In this document: piece after piece, positions 1 to 7,359 of the stretch
How the letters are laid out: each line of letters begins with the position of its first letter
Numbering within the stretch: the first letter of the stretch is position 1
Assembly: GCA_025774405.1 (NCBI GenBank)
Contig: JALGWB010000058.1
Span: 1-9,752 of the forward strand
DNA length: 9,752 nucleotides
Direction of reading: 5' to 3'
DNA from: a bacterium
Lineage (GTDB): Bacteria; Arandabacterota; Arandabacteria; Arandabacterales; Arandabacteraceae
Notes under the pieces: model-generated
Databases searched by the model: none
Seen by the model: the letters and a program-made list of their open reading frames with translations, nothing else
Told to the model about the DNA's origin: nothing
Position numbers and translations under genes: made by a program

Positions 1-1
1 C

Positions 2-1612
2 ATCGTTGAGAAGGTCAGCAGGAATGAATCGCTTGAGCCAATCAAGGCTCCGCTCACCAAGAGAGCGCTTGTCATAGGGGCTGGCATAAGCGGTATACAG
101 GCCGCTCTTGATATAGCCAATGCTGGCTATGAGGTCATATTGGTTGAGAAGCAGCCATCGATCGGTGGCCACATGGCTCAGCTCTCAGAAACCTTCCCAA
201 CCCTCGATTGCTCCCAGTGCATCCTCACACCCAAGATGGTTGAGGTGAGCCGTCATCCAAAGATAAAGCTTTTAACTTACAGCGAAGTCCTCGAAATCGG
301 CGGTTTCCTCGGCAATTTCAATGTTAAGATTCTTAAGAAACCCCGATATGTTGATGAAACCCTGTGCAATAGTTGTGCGGAGTGTGTTGAGGTTTGTCCC
401 GTTGTTGTTCCAAATGAGTTTGACAGAGGGCTGAGCTCTCGTCATGCAATCTATGTTCCTTTCCCGCAAGCTGTCCCATCGGTTTACACGATTGATGCTG
501 ATGCATGTCTTGGACTTTTCCCCCTGGCATGTGAGAAATGTAGTCAGGTCTGTGAGGTGAAAGCAATTAACTATGATATGGAGCCCGAGATCATTGAAGA
601 GACGGTTGGTGCAGTTGTTGTTGCCACAGGATATGATCTCTATTCGATAGATGAGATAAGGGAGTATGGCAATGGGAAGGTACCCGATGTAATCGATGGT
701 CTCCATTTCGAACGGTTGCTATCGGCTTCAGGTCCAACTCAGGGTGAGATTCGAAGACCTTCGGACCGCAAGATACCCAAGGAAGTTGTATTTGTGCAGT
801 GTGCCGGGTCGAGGGACACTGAACACGGTAAGCCTTACTGTTCCAAGATCTGTTGCATGTACACAGCCAAGCATGCGATGCTCTATAAACACAAGGTACC
901 CGATGGGCAGGCATACATTTTCTACATCGACATAAGAGCGGGAGGCAAGGGCTACGAGGAGTTTTATCAGCGCGGTGTTGAAGAAGATGGTACTGTCTAT
1001 CTCAGAGGCAAAGTCTCGAGGATCTTCCAGGATGGTGACAAGGTCATTGTGTGGGGTTCTGACACACTAACCGGCAAGAAGATTGAGATAGCAGCCGATA
1101 TGGTTGTGCTTGCTGCACCGATTGTTCCATGTGAGGGTAGTGAGGAGCTTGCCAGGCGACTCAAGCTCCAGATGGATATCAATGGATTCCTTTCAGAAGT
1201 TCATCCCAAGCTACGACCCGTTGAGAGCATCATGGCTGGGTTCTTCCTGGCAGGTGCAGGGCAAGCACCCAAGGATATCCCTGAGGCTGTTGCCCAGGCG
1301 AGTGGCGCAGCTAGCAAGGTTGTTGCCCTCTTTTCAAATGATGTTGTAGAGCACGATCCCATGATCGTTGGTGTGACTGAAGATATGTGCAGCGGTTGCG
1401 GTGTCTGTGTTGGCGTATGTCCATTTGGTGCCAGAGAGCTCGATCCAGAAAGAAAGAAAGTCAAGGTGATTGAGGTGCTCTGCGAAGGTTGCGGTGCCTG
1501 CAGCGCAGCTTGTCCAACAGGTGCAGCCCAGCAGAGGAATCTCAACGACGAGCAATTGACAAGTATGGTTGGGGCAACTCTCGCCGAAGCCTTAGAGGGC
1601 TCGGACTCTTAA
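2..1612 (+). CDS. hdrA: HdrA-like FAD/4Fe-4S electron-transfer subunit (heterodisulfide reductase A family), 5' partial
   Basis: The reading frame is open from the first bases, so the true start lies upstream; 536 residues are visible and HdrA proteins are usually about 650, so roughly 100-150 are missing. Visible residues 26-31 form the FAD-binding GxGxxG loop (GAGISG), followed by the HdrA hallmark CSQCILTPKM (Cys70, Cys73). A 4Fe-4S motif uses Cys122/125/128/132, and a second Cys group is Cys169/177/180/184. The YCSKICCM segment is also typical of HdrA. The C-terminus carries two ferredoxin-type 4Fe-4S motifs (Cys463/466/469/473 and Cys494/497/500/504). HdrA proteins are cytoplasmic flavin hubs that can bifurcate or confurcate electrons between ferredoxin, hydrogen or NAD(P)H modules and an HdrBC-like partner. 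Here the following genes encode an iron-sulfur protein and a fumarate-reductase-like flavoprotein, so those are the likely partners (inference). The family assignment is firm; the physiological donor and acceptor are not shown. Confidence 0.95.
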   Translation: MVEKVSRNESLEPIKAPLTKRALVIGAGISGIQAALDIANAGYEVILVEKQPSIGGHMAQLSETFPTLDCSQCILTPKMVEVSRHPKIKLLTYSEVLEIGGFLGNFNVKILKKPRYVDETLCNSCAECVEVCPVVVPNEFDRGLSSRHAIYVPFPQAVPSVYTIDADACLGLFPLACEKCSQVCEVKAINYDMEPEIIEETVGAVVVATGYDLYSIDEIREYGNGKVPDVIDGLHFERLLSASGPTQGEIRRPSDRKIPKEVVFVQCAGSRDTEHGKPYCSKICCMYTAKHAMLYKHKVPDGQAYIFYIDIRAGGKGYEEFYQRGVEEDGTVYLRGKVSRIFQDGDKVIVWGSDTLTGKKIEIAADMVVLAAPIVPCEGSEELARRLKLQMDINGFLSEVHPKLRPVESIMAGFFLAGAGQAPKDIPEAVAQASGAASKVVALFSNDVVEHDPMIVGVTEDMCSGCGVCVGVCPFGARELDPERKKVKVIEVLCEGCGACSAACPTGAAQQRNLNDEQLTSMVGATLAEALEGSDS

Positions 1613-1633
1613 GAGGAGAAGGTGAGGTAAGCC

Positions 1634-2443
1634 ATGGCTGACAAGAAGGCAAAGAGAAGGACGAAAAACCCGACGGGCAAAACATCGCAGGCTTCGAAGG
1701 GTTCAACCGTAGTTGCTGAACCCCAGACCGAGATGGTGAGGATTTACATTATGGGTAAGCAATATGAGGTGCCTAAGGGGCTCACCATCCAGAAGGCGCT
1801 GGAGTATGCTGGGATGCGTCTGCTCAGGGGTTGTGGTTGCCGTGGTGGTTTCTGCGGTGCCTGCGGGACAGTCTATAGAACTGAAGGCGATTATAAGCTC
1901 AAGGTGGCGCTTGCTTGCCAGACAGTTGTAGAGGATGGCATGTATCTCACTCAGATCCCCTTCTACCCGGGGAACAAGGCTGCCTATGATATAGACAAGC
2001 TCAGTCCCACGCTTGATTCGATTGTTCAGAATTATCCAGAGGTTATGCGTTGTGTCCAGTGCAATACATGCCGTAAGGTTTGTCCGCAGGACATAGAGGT
2101 AATGCAGTATATTGCGGCAGCTATGCGTGGCGATATAGCCCGGCTCGCTGACCTTTCATTTGACTGCATCATGTGTGGGTTGTGTGCCAGCAGATGCCCT
2201 GGTGAACTGGTGCAGTACTATATAGCTATCCTTGGTCGCAGGCTCTACAGTAAGTATATGATGCCGAGGGCACAGCATCTGGCCAGGCGTATTGAGGAGA
2301 TCCAGCAGGGCAAGTTCGATAAAGAGATCCAGGAACTGATGACGATGAACAAGGAGGACCTCAAGCGCCTTTACGACACGAGAGACATTGAGCCAGAAGA
2401 GGAGTTGGGAGAAGCAATACGTTTAGGTGAGATGAGTGATTGA
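1634..2443 (+). CDS. Iron-sulfur subunit with 2Fe-2S plus two 4Fe-4S sites (SdhB/FrdB/HdrC-like)
   Basis: This is a 269-residue soluble protein. Residues 1-33 are a Lys-rich, low-complexity tail with no signal peptide. Residues about 34-115 form a 2Fe-2S ferredoxin domain with Cys69, Cys74, Cys77 and Cys95 (C-x4-C-x2-C...C), plus an extra Cys67. Residues 140-150 (Cys140/143/146/150) and 178-188 (Cys178/181/184/188) are two 4Fe-4S motifs separated by a helix, as in HdrC and in the C-terminal half of SdhB/FrdB. The length matches a bare SdhB/FrdB-like subunit; the thiol:fumarate reductase subunit TfrB of methanogens additionally carries a C-terminal HdrB-like CCG domain, which is absent here. 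It lies 21 bases after the HdrA gene and is followed by a SdhA/FrdA-like gene, so it probably wires the HdrA flavin to that subunit (inference). The start is supported by a purine-rich Shine-Dalgarno (AGGTGAGG at 1620-1627) six bases before ATG. Confidence 0.92.
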   Translation: MADKKAKRRTKNPTGKTSQASKGSTVVAEPQTEMVRIYIMGKQYEVPKGLTIQKALEYAGMRLLRGCGCRGGFCGACGTVYRTEGDYKLKVALACQTVVEDGMYLTQIPFYPGNKAAYDIDKLSPTLDSIVQNYPEVMRCVQCNTCRKVCPQDIEVMQYIAAAMRGDIARLADLSFDCIMCGLCASRCPGELVQYYIAILGRRLYSKYMMPRAQHLARRIEEIQQGKFDKEIQELMTMNKEDLKRLYDTRDIEPEEELGEAIRLGEMSD

Positions 2444-2450
2444 TAGATTC

Positions 2451-2456
2451 AGGAGG
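2451..2456 (+). promoter_or_regulatory. Shine-Dalgarno that sets the start of the flavoprotein gene
   Basis: A perfect AGGAGG lies seven bases before ATG 2464. An in-frame TTG at 2440 overlaps the preceding stop codon and would add eight residues, but it has no comparable signal, so the ATG is preferred. Confidence 0.85.
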
Positions 2457-2463
2457 AAGTAAA

Positions 2464-4128
2464 ATGCCAATCCAGCCAGGTGTCGATCCTTATCCTGAGT
2501 ATATGAGGGAATCGATCAAGAAGGTTGAAGCCACCCGGTCCAAGCGAATTCACCAAGACCATCCTATGCTGAGTGCTGATGAGAAGCTCGACCTCCTCAA
2601 GAAGTATCATCCTGACCACAAGGAAGGCGAGTTGGTGGAGATAAAGGTCGGACCGAGCAAAGGCGAGAAGACCTTTAAGGAAGTCGAGCGAATCATACAG
2701 GCTTACAGCCGCATTGATCCGAAGTCCTTCGATCTTTCTCAGATTGACTATGATGTTGATGTCCTGGTCATTGGTGGGGGTGGTGGTGGATCGTCGGCAG
2801 CTCTACTTGCACACGAGGCTGGAGCAAAGGTACTCCTGGTTACCAAACTCAGACTGGGCGATGCCAATACCATGATGGCTCAGGGTGGCATTCAGGCTGC
2901 TGACAAGGAGCATGACAGTCCTGCAAGACACTTCCTCGATGTAATCGGCGGTGGTGGCTATGACAACTTCCCTGAGCTGGTCAAGGCCCTTGTGCTTGAT
3001 GCGCCCCATGTCATGGACTGGCTTCAGAATCTTGGTACGATGTTTGACAAGGAGAAGGATGGCACCTACATAACAATCCATGGTGGAGGCACGTCTCGCA
3101 AGCGCATGCATGCGGCGAGAGACTACAGCGGTGCTGAGATAATGCGTACCCTGAGGGACGAGGTCAGAAATCGGGGCATTGAGGTACTTGAGTTCACTGC
3201 AGCAATTGAGCTCCTGAAGGATGATAAAGGTCAATGTGCAGGTGCCATACTTTACAATATGGAAACCGAGGAGCATTTCGTCTGTCGCGCCAAGACTACG
3301 ATCATAGCAACGGGTGGCGCGGGAAGATTGCATGTCCAGGATTTCCCGACGACAAATCACTATGGAGCTACAGCTGATGGCTTAGTGCTTGCCTATCGAG
3401 CAGGCGCACCATTCATCTATATGGATGCAATCCAGTACCATCCCACTGGTGCGGCTTATCCGGAGCAAATCCTTGGGCTGCTTGTAACCGAGAAGGTGAG
3501 AGGGCTTGGTGCACAGGTATTGAATGTCGATGGTGAGCAATTCATCTATCCGCTTGAAACAAGGGATGTTGAATCGGCTGCGATCATTCGTGAGTGCAAG
3601 GATAGGGGCAAGGGAGTAACGACCCCGACGGGGATGGTTGGTGTCTGGCTCGATTCTCCGCTTATCGAACTGAAGCACGGTAAGGGCACCATCAAGCGCA
3701 TGTTGCCAGCGATGGTCAGACAATACGAGCGTTGCAACATCGACATGACAAAGGATCCCATTCTTATCTACCCGACTCAGCACTACCAGAATGGTGGTAT
3801 CAAGATAAACCCTGACGCCGAAAGTGAAGTCCCCAATCTCTTCATTGCTGGTGAGGCATCGGGTGGTGTTCATGGGAGAAACCGACTCATGGGCAATTCC
3901 CTGCTTGACATACTGGTCTTCGGACGTAGAGCCGGTCGGAATGCTGCTGCAAAGGCAAAGGAGACGACCATAGGTAAACTCACACTTGATCATGTGGTGA
4001 GCTATCACAATGAGCTGAAACAGGCGGGAATATCTGAAGATCGTATATCGCCTATGCTTCTACCTGACTATCGGAGACCGGAAACCAAGGAGCGGCAGAA
4101 AGGGCAGATTCCACTCGGTAGAGTCTGA
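2464..4128 (+). CDS. Fumarate reductase/succinate dehydrogenase-type flavoprotein (SdhA/FrdA/TfrA-like), soluble
   Basis: This 554-residue protein has an N-terminal extension of about 95 charged residues before the FAD Rossmann motif (poly-Gly loop at 104-109). The MAQGGI segment follows at about 137, HPTG at 326-329, RGLG at 346, HYQNGGI at 440-446, and the AGEA...HGRNRL...NSLLD family signature near 462-482. By comparison with fumarate reductases, His326, Arg346, His440 and Arg474 correspond to the substrate-binding and proton-transfer residues, so the dicarboxylate site looks intact. The His that covalently binds FAD in membrane SdhA/FrdA is replaced by Asn135, implying non-covalent FAD as in TfrA, soluble fumarate reductases and L-aspartate oxidase. 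The C-terminus ends soon after the FAD domain and lacks most of the usual helical tail of SdhA. It closes the operon with the HdrA-like and iron-sulfur genes. Likely role (inference): fumarate or another enoate acceptor, or succinate donor, coupled to HdrA. L-aspartate oxidase is the main alternative, but no NAD-synthesis neighbours are present. Confidence 0.92.
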   Translation: MPIQPGVDPYPEYMRESIKKVEATRSKRIHQDHPMLSADEKLDLLKKYHPDHKEGELVEIKVGPSKGEKTFKEVERIIQAYSRIDPKSFDLSQIDYDVDVLVIGGGGGGSSAALLAHEAGAKVLLVTKLRLGDANTMMAQGGIQAADKEHDSPARHFLDVIGGGGYDNFPELVKALVLDAPHVMDWLQNLGTMFDKEKDGTYITIHGGGTSRKRMHAARDYSGAEIMRTLRDEVRNRGIEVLEFTAAIELLKDDKGQCAGAILYNMETEEHFVCRAKTTIIATGGAGRLHVQDFPTTNHYGATADGLVLAYRAGAPFIYMDAIQYHPTGAAYPEQILGLLVTEKVRGLGAQVLNVDGEQFIYPLETRDVESAAIIRECKDRGKGVTTPTGMVGVWLDSPLIELKHGKGTIKRMLPAMVRQYERCNIDMTKDPILIYPTQHYQNGGIKINPDAESEVPNLFIAGEASGGVHGRNRLMGNSLLDILVFGRRAGRNAAAKAKETTIGKLTLDHVVSYHNELKQAGISEDRISPMLLPDYRRPETKERQKGQIPLGRV

Positions 4129-4140
4129 TTTGGGCTGAGC

Positions 4141-4167
4141 TTGACACGCCCCTCTGGGGTGTGTTAA
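4141..4167 (+). terminator. Hairpin after the redox operon, possible weak terminator
   Basis: Bases 4141-4152 can pair with 4156-4167 (12 pairs, two of them G-T) around a three-base TCT loop. The core is CGCCCC against GGGGTG. No T-run follows directly, only a moderately T-rich stretch from 4181 to 4209, so intrinsic termination would be weak. It sits 13 bases after the flavoprotein stop codon, where an operon end would be expected. Confidence 0.45.
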
Positions 4168-4169
4168 CT
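4141..4169 (+). promoter_or_regulatory. Candidate promoter for the EF-G-like gene
   Basis: A perfect -35 hexamer TTGACA lies at 4141-4146. Seventeen bases later, TTAACT at 4164-4169 is a poor -10 (three of six matches). It overlaps the hairpin described at the same place. It would give a leader of about 60 bases before GTG 4236. The -35 is convincing and the -10 is not. Confidence 0.3.
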
Positions 4170-4221
4170 TCGTGCCAGGTTTCACTTAATTCCTTTTCTC
4201 AGACTTTTTGGATCACTCAAC

Positions 4222-4228
4222 GGGGGGA
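4222..4228 (+). promoter_or_regulatory. G-rich ribosome-binding site that sets the EF-G-like start
   Basis: The G-run at 4223-4228 lies seven bases before GTG 4236. The frame is open back to 4161, but those extra 25 residues precede the expected EF-G N-terminus and overlap the hairpin and promoter candidate, so GTG 4236 is preferred. Confidence 0.55.
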
Positions 4229-4235
4229 TAAGCGT

Positions 4236-6329
4236 GTGAGGGAGTATAAGAGCACAGATATCAGAAATGTAGTCCTTGTATCTCACGGCGGAGCAGGCAA
4301 GACTTCGCTTGCCGAATGTATGCTTCATACTGCCAAGGCCACCCAGCGGCTCGGTAGGGTTGATGACGGAACTTCGCTGCTTGACTATGCGGACGATGAG
4401 GTTGAGCGCAAGATAACCATCAATCTGTCAGTTGCGCATCTTGATTGGCGCGACATCCGGATCAACATCGTTGATACCCCAGGTTATGCCGATTTCTATG
4501 GTGATACCAAGGCTGGCGTTAGGGCTGCAGACGCTGCTCTGGTGCTGATCAGGGCGGATGCTGGAGTTGAGGTTGGGACGGAGAAGGTCTGGGAGTTCCT
4601 CGATGAGTATCTGCTGCCGCGCGCCATCGTTGTCACCCGGATGGACAAGGAATATGCCGATTTCGGCAAGGTTATCGAGCAAGCCAAAGATCTTCTGGGT
4701 GGACCCATTGTGCCAGTCCAGATACCTGTCGGTGTTTCCGAGGCATTCAGTGGTGTCGTTGATCTGCTGGCTATGAAGTACTACAAATATGATCGTAGTG
4801 GCTCGGGGGCGGGCATGATGCAGGAGATACCTGCTGAGCTTAAAGACCGGGCACGTGAGATGCGGGAGAAGCTTATCGAGAGTATTGCCGAATGCGATGA
4901 TACGCTGCTCGAAGCCTATCTTGATGGTAAGGAGATTAAGCCTGAAGCGATTCAGGCAGCCTACAGAGACGGCATCAGAACTGGCAAGATCATTCCCGTT
5001 CTGTGTGTATCTTCCTATTTCAGTGTCGGGACGCAGCAAGTACTGGACCTGATCATCTCTGGCTTTCCAAATCCGCTGGAGATCTCGGGTGTCAAAGGCA
5101 GAAAGCCCGGTAGCGATGATACCGTTGAGATTAAGCCAAACCCGGATGAACCCTTCGCCGCCTTGGTGTTCAAGACAATATCCGAGCCTCACGTCGGTGA
5201 CATGTCCATAATTCGGGTTTTCAGGGGTTCGATCGGAGAAGGTTCTGAGGTACTTAATTCAACAAAGAACATCTCTGAGAAACTCACCCAGTTGTACACA
5301 CTCATGGGACGTGAGCGGCGTGAGGTAAACCGCCTGATGACAGGTGATATAGGCGCAACCGTCAAACTTAAGGATACAGCAACCAATGATACGCTTTGTG
5401 ACAAGACAAGTCCTGTCGTCATCGAGCCAATAAAGTTTCCAAAGCCTGTGGTTCGTGATGCCATCAGGGCTTTATCAAAAGGTGATGAGGAGAAGATCTC
5501 AAGCGGGCTTGCAAGGCTTCAGCAGGAAGACCCGACCTTCGCTATGGTTGTCGATTCCGAAACCAAGCAAACCATAATCTCCGGTCTTGGCGAGCTTCAC
5601 CTTGATGTGGTGCTCAAGCGTCTAAAGGATCGTTTCAATGTAGCTGTTGAGCTCACAAAGCCGCTCGTTGCGTATCGTGAGACGATCAAGGGCAAAGCCG
5701 AAGCCCAGGGGAAATACAAGAAGCAAACCGGCGGTCGGGGTCAGTATGGTGATGTCTGGATAAGAATTGAACCCCTCGAACGCTCCAAGGGTTTTGAATT
5801 TGTTGATAAGATTGTCGGTGGGGTCGTTCCATCGAAATATGTTCCAGCAGTCGAGAAGGGTCTGGTCGAGGCCATGGAAGAAGGCGTGCTGGCTGGCTAC
5901 AAGGTTGTTGACATCAGAGCTACACTTTACGATGGCTCGTATCATGAGGTTGACTCTTCAGACATGGCATTCAAGATTGCCGCTTCCATGGCTTTCAAGA
6001 AGGCATTTCTCGAAGCCAAGCCAGTCCTGCTCGAGCCTATAATGAACGTCACTGTGACTGTTCCAGAGGAATATCTTGGTGACGTCATGGGTGATCTATC
6101 AGGCAAGCGAGGTAAGATCCTGGGCATTGATTCGAAAGGTCATCTTCAGGTAGTGAGGGCTCAAGTCCCTCTTGCTGAACTTTACAAGTACTCGACGACC
6201 CTAAGATCCATGACTCAGGGTAGAGGCATGTTTGAAAGTGAATTCTCCCATTATGAGGAAGTGCCGCGCGAGATTGCTCAGAAGATAGTGGACGAAGCCA
6301 AGGCAGCCAAGGAAGAGGCCAAGAAGTAG
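4236..6329 (+). CDS. Elongation factor G paralogue, EF-G2 type translational GTPase
   Basis: With the GTG start the product is 697 residues, the normal EF-G length, and begins directly before the GTPase domain. The P-loop is HGGAGKTS at 17-24, the switch I core is RKITI at 58-62, the G3 motif is DTPGY at 80-84 and the G4 motif is TRMD at 134-137. A domain II beta-barrel begins near residue 305, and domain III covers roughly 390-470. Domain IV carries GGRGQYGDV and the VVPSKYVPAVEKG tip segment, and domain V completes the C-terminus with a Lys/Ala-rich tail. Canonical EF-G has DTPGH and NKMD; the His-to-Tyr and Asn/Lys-to-Thr/Arg changes are typical of, or at least compatible with, the EF-G2/FusA2-like paralogues, whose cellular role is less defined than that of the main translocase. 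No rpsL, rpsG or tuf gene is adjacent, which also argues against the str-operon copy. It acts on the ribosome in the cytoplasm. The gene stands alone with its own terminator downstream. The GTPase family is certain; paralogue class is fairly sure. Confidence 0.94.
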   Translation: MREYKSTDIRNVVLVSHGGAGKTSLAECMLHTAKATQRLGRVDDGTSLLDYADDEVERKITINLSVAHLDWRDIRINIVDTPGYADFYGDTKAGVRAADAALVLIRADAGVEVGTEKVWEFLDEYLLPRAIVVTRMDKEYADFGKVIEQAKDLLGGPIVPVQIPVGVSEAFSGVVDLLAMKYYKYDRSGSGAGMMQEIPAELKDRAREMREKLIESIAECDDTLLEAYLDGKEIKPEAIQAAYRDGIRTGKIIPVLCVSSYFSVGTQQVLDLIISGFPNPLEISGVKGRKPGSDDTVEIKPNPDEPFAALVFKTISEPHVGDMSIIRVFRGSIGEGSEVLNSTKNISEKLTQLYTLMGRERREVNRLMTGDIGATVKLKDTATNDTLCDKTSPVVIEPIKFPKPVVRDAIRALSKGDEEKISSGLARLQQEDPTFAMVVDSETKQTIISGLGELHLDVVLKRLKDRFNVAVELTKPLVAYRETIKGKAEAQGKYKKQTGGRGQYGDVWIRIEPLERSKGFEFVDKIVGGVVPSKYVPAVEKGLVEAMEEGVLAGYKVVDIRATLYDGSYHEVDSSDMAFKIAASMAFKKAFLEAKPVLLEPIMNVTVTVPEEYLGDVMGDLSGKRGKILGIDSKGHLQVVRAQVPLAELYKYSTTLRSMTQGRGMFESEFSHYEEVPREIAQKIVDEAKAAKEEAKK

Positions 6330-6341
6330 GCGAGTGATTTG

Positions 6342-6388
6342 AGCCACCTGCCAGCTCAAATGGTTTTGCGGCTGGACAGGTGGCTTTT
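6342..6388 (+). terminator. Strong intrinsic terminator after the EF-G-like gene
   Basis: Bases 6342-6355 pair with 6371-6385 (14 pairs with a single bulged A at 6376) around a 15-base loop, and the 3' arm runs into TTTT at 6385-6388. It starts 13 bases after the stop codon. It separates the EF-G gene from the downstream isomerase gene. Confidence 0.85.
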
Positions 6389-6419
6389 GGATTTGCCGGC
6401 TGCCGAACGGGTTTTAGGC

Positions 6420-6428
6420 GGAGGTGAT
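6420..6428 (+). promoter_or_regulatory. Extended Shine-Dalgarno that sets the isomerase start
   Basis: GGAGGTGAT matches the complement of the 16S rRNA 3' end over nine bases. The GTG at 6424-6426 is inside this block and so is unlikely to be the start codon. The next in-frame GTG, at 6436, lies seven bases after it and begins the protein just before its conserved GISTSWN segment. Confidence 0.6.
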
Positions 6429-6435
6429 TGCCGGA

Positions 6436-7359
6436 GTGGACATTGAAAGTCTGGGGATTTCGACCTCCTGGAATGCATCTGGCGTGCTCGATGGCAGATC
6501 TATCGTCGATGAGGTTGTATCGCTGGGTTTTGCGAGGCTCGAGGTTGATTATCGTGTGCGTGAGGAAGCAATTCAGGGAATTCTGGAAGCGATAGGCAGG
6601 GGAGCCATTGAAGTAACCAGCATCCATAATTTCTCACCTCTGGCCAGGGACGAGACGCCTTCACCATGTGGCGGTGATAAGCTATCACTTGCGTCGCTCG
6701 ATGAGACTGAAAGACGTGAGGCTGTGGAGCTGACCCGAAGATCGCTTCAGCTGGCGAAGCAACTCGGTGCCCGAGCCCTTGTGCTTCATACGGGTGAGGT
6801 TGAAGGCATTGGTGCTGACTATTTCGATCAACTTGCTGCTATTGTTAAAAGCAGAGGCGTTGATTGCGACGAGGCAAAGCACTTGCGAAGCAGCCTGGCA
6901 AGGGAGAGATCCAGGCGCCGGGCTCCTCACCTTGAAGCTGTCAAGCGTAGTCTCGAAGCTCTCTTGCCCGATGCGATTGAGTCCGGAATAAGACTGTGCA
7001 TTGAGAACCGCTATTTCTATCATCAGATCCCGATCTACGAGGATGCGATTGGGTTGTTGAGAGCGATTGATTCTGAGTTTGTTCGCTACTGGCACGATAT
7101 TGGACATGGGCATGTGCTCGATGCCCTGGGTTTTCTGCCTCATCACCAGTGGCTATTGCGCCTTAGACCCTATGTTTTCGGAGTCCATATCCACGATGCC
7201 ATCTTCATTCATGATCATATGGCGCCTGGCAAAGGTGAAATCGACCTTAAAAGCATCCTTAAGATAATACCCGCTTCGCCAATCAAGGTGCTCGAAGTAT
7301 CCAACAGGGTCAATGCACAGGAAATCCGCCAGGCACGCCTGTATCTCAAGGAGTTATAG
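6436..7359 (+). CDS. Sugar phosphate isomerase/epimerase family TIM-barrel protein (AP endonuclease 2 superfamily)
   Basis: The 307-residue product starts with the first barrel strand (GISTSWN near residue 7) and continues with LVLHTG near 114, IENRYFY at 189-195, WHDIGHGH at 219-226, GVHIHD at 249-254 and LEVS at 286-289. The four strand-end acidic/His residues Glu190, Asp221, His251 and Glu287 fit the metal ligands expected in the xylose-isomerase-like/AP endonuclease 2 fold, with His224 and His253 nearby. A charged helical insert lies around 138-170. No signal peptide is present, so it should be cytoplasmic. Members of this superfamily isomerise or epimerise sugars, inosose or hydroxypyruvate, or act as DNA-repair endonucleases; the substrate cannot be read from sequence. 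It is monocistronic as far as the window shows, between a strong terminator and a long intergenic region. No good promoter was seen in the 47-base gap, so it may depend on read-through or a weak promoter inside the EF-G gene end. Confidence 0.85.
   Translation: MDIESLGISTSWNASGVLDGRSIVDEVVSLGFARLEVDYRVREEAIQGILEAIGRGAIEVTSIHNFSPLARDETPSPCGGDKLSLASLDETERREAVELTRRSLQLAKQLGARALVLHTGEVEGIGADYFDQLAAIVKSRGVDCDEAKHLRSSLARERSRRRAPHLEAVKRSLEALLPDAIESGIRLCIENRYFYHQIPIYEDAIGLLRAIDSEFVRYWHDIGHGHVLDALGFLPHHQWLLRLRPYVFGVHIHDAIFIHDHMAPGKGEIDLKSILKIIPASPIKVLEVSNRVNAQEIRQARLYLKEL

Noticed and set aside
3382..4008. 208-codon open frame on the - strand
   Set aside because: It is opposite the conserved flavoprotein catalytic region and has no motif of its own.
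4161..4235. N-terminal extension of the EF-G-like gene from the upstream GTG at 4161
   Set aside because: These 25 residues precede the normal EF-G N-terminus, and that GTG lies inside the hairpin without a ribosome-binding site.
4428..5192. 254-codon open frame on the - strand
   Set aside because: It lies fully opposite the EF-G-like gene, in its GTPase-domain coding region, and its translation has no recognisable domain. It is a shadow of a conserved gene.
6085..6627. 180-codon open frame on the - strand
   Set aside because: It runs through the end of the EF-G gene, its terminator hairpin and the start of the isomerase gene; the composition is not protein-like.
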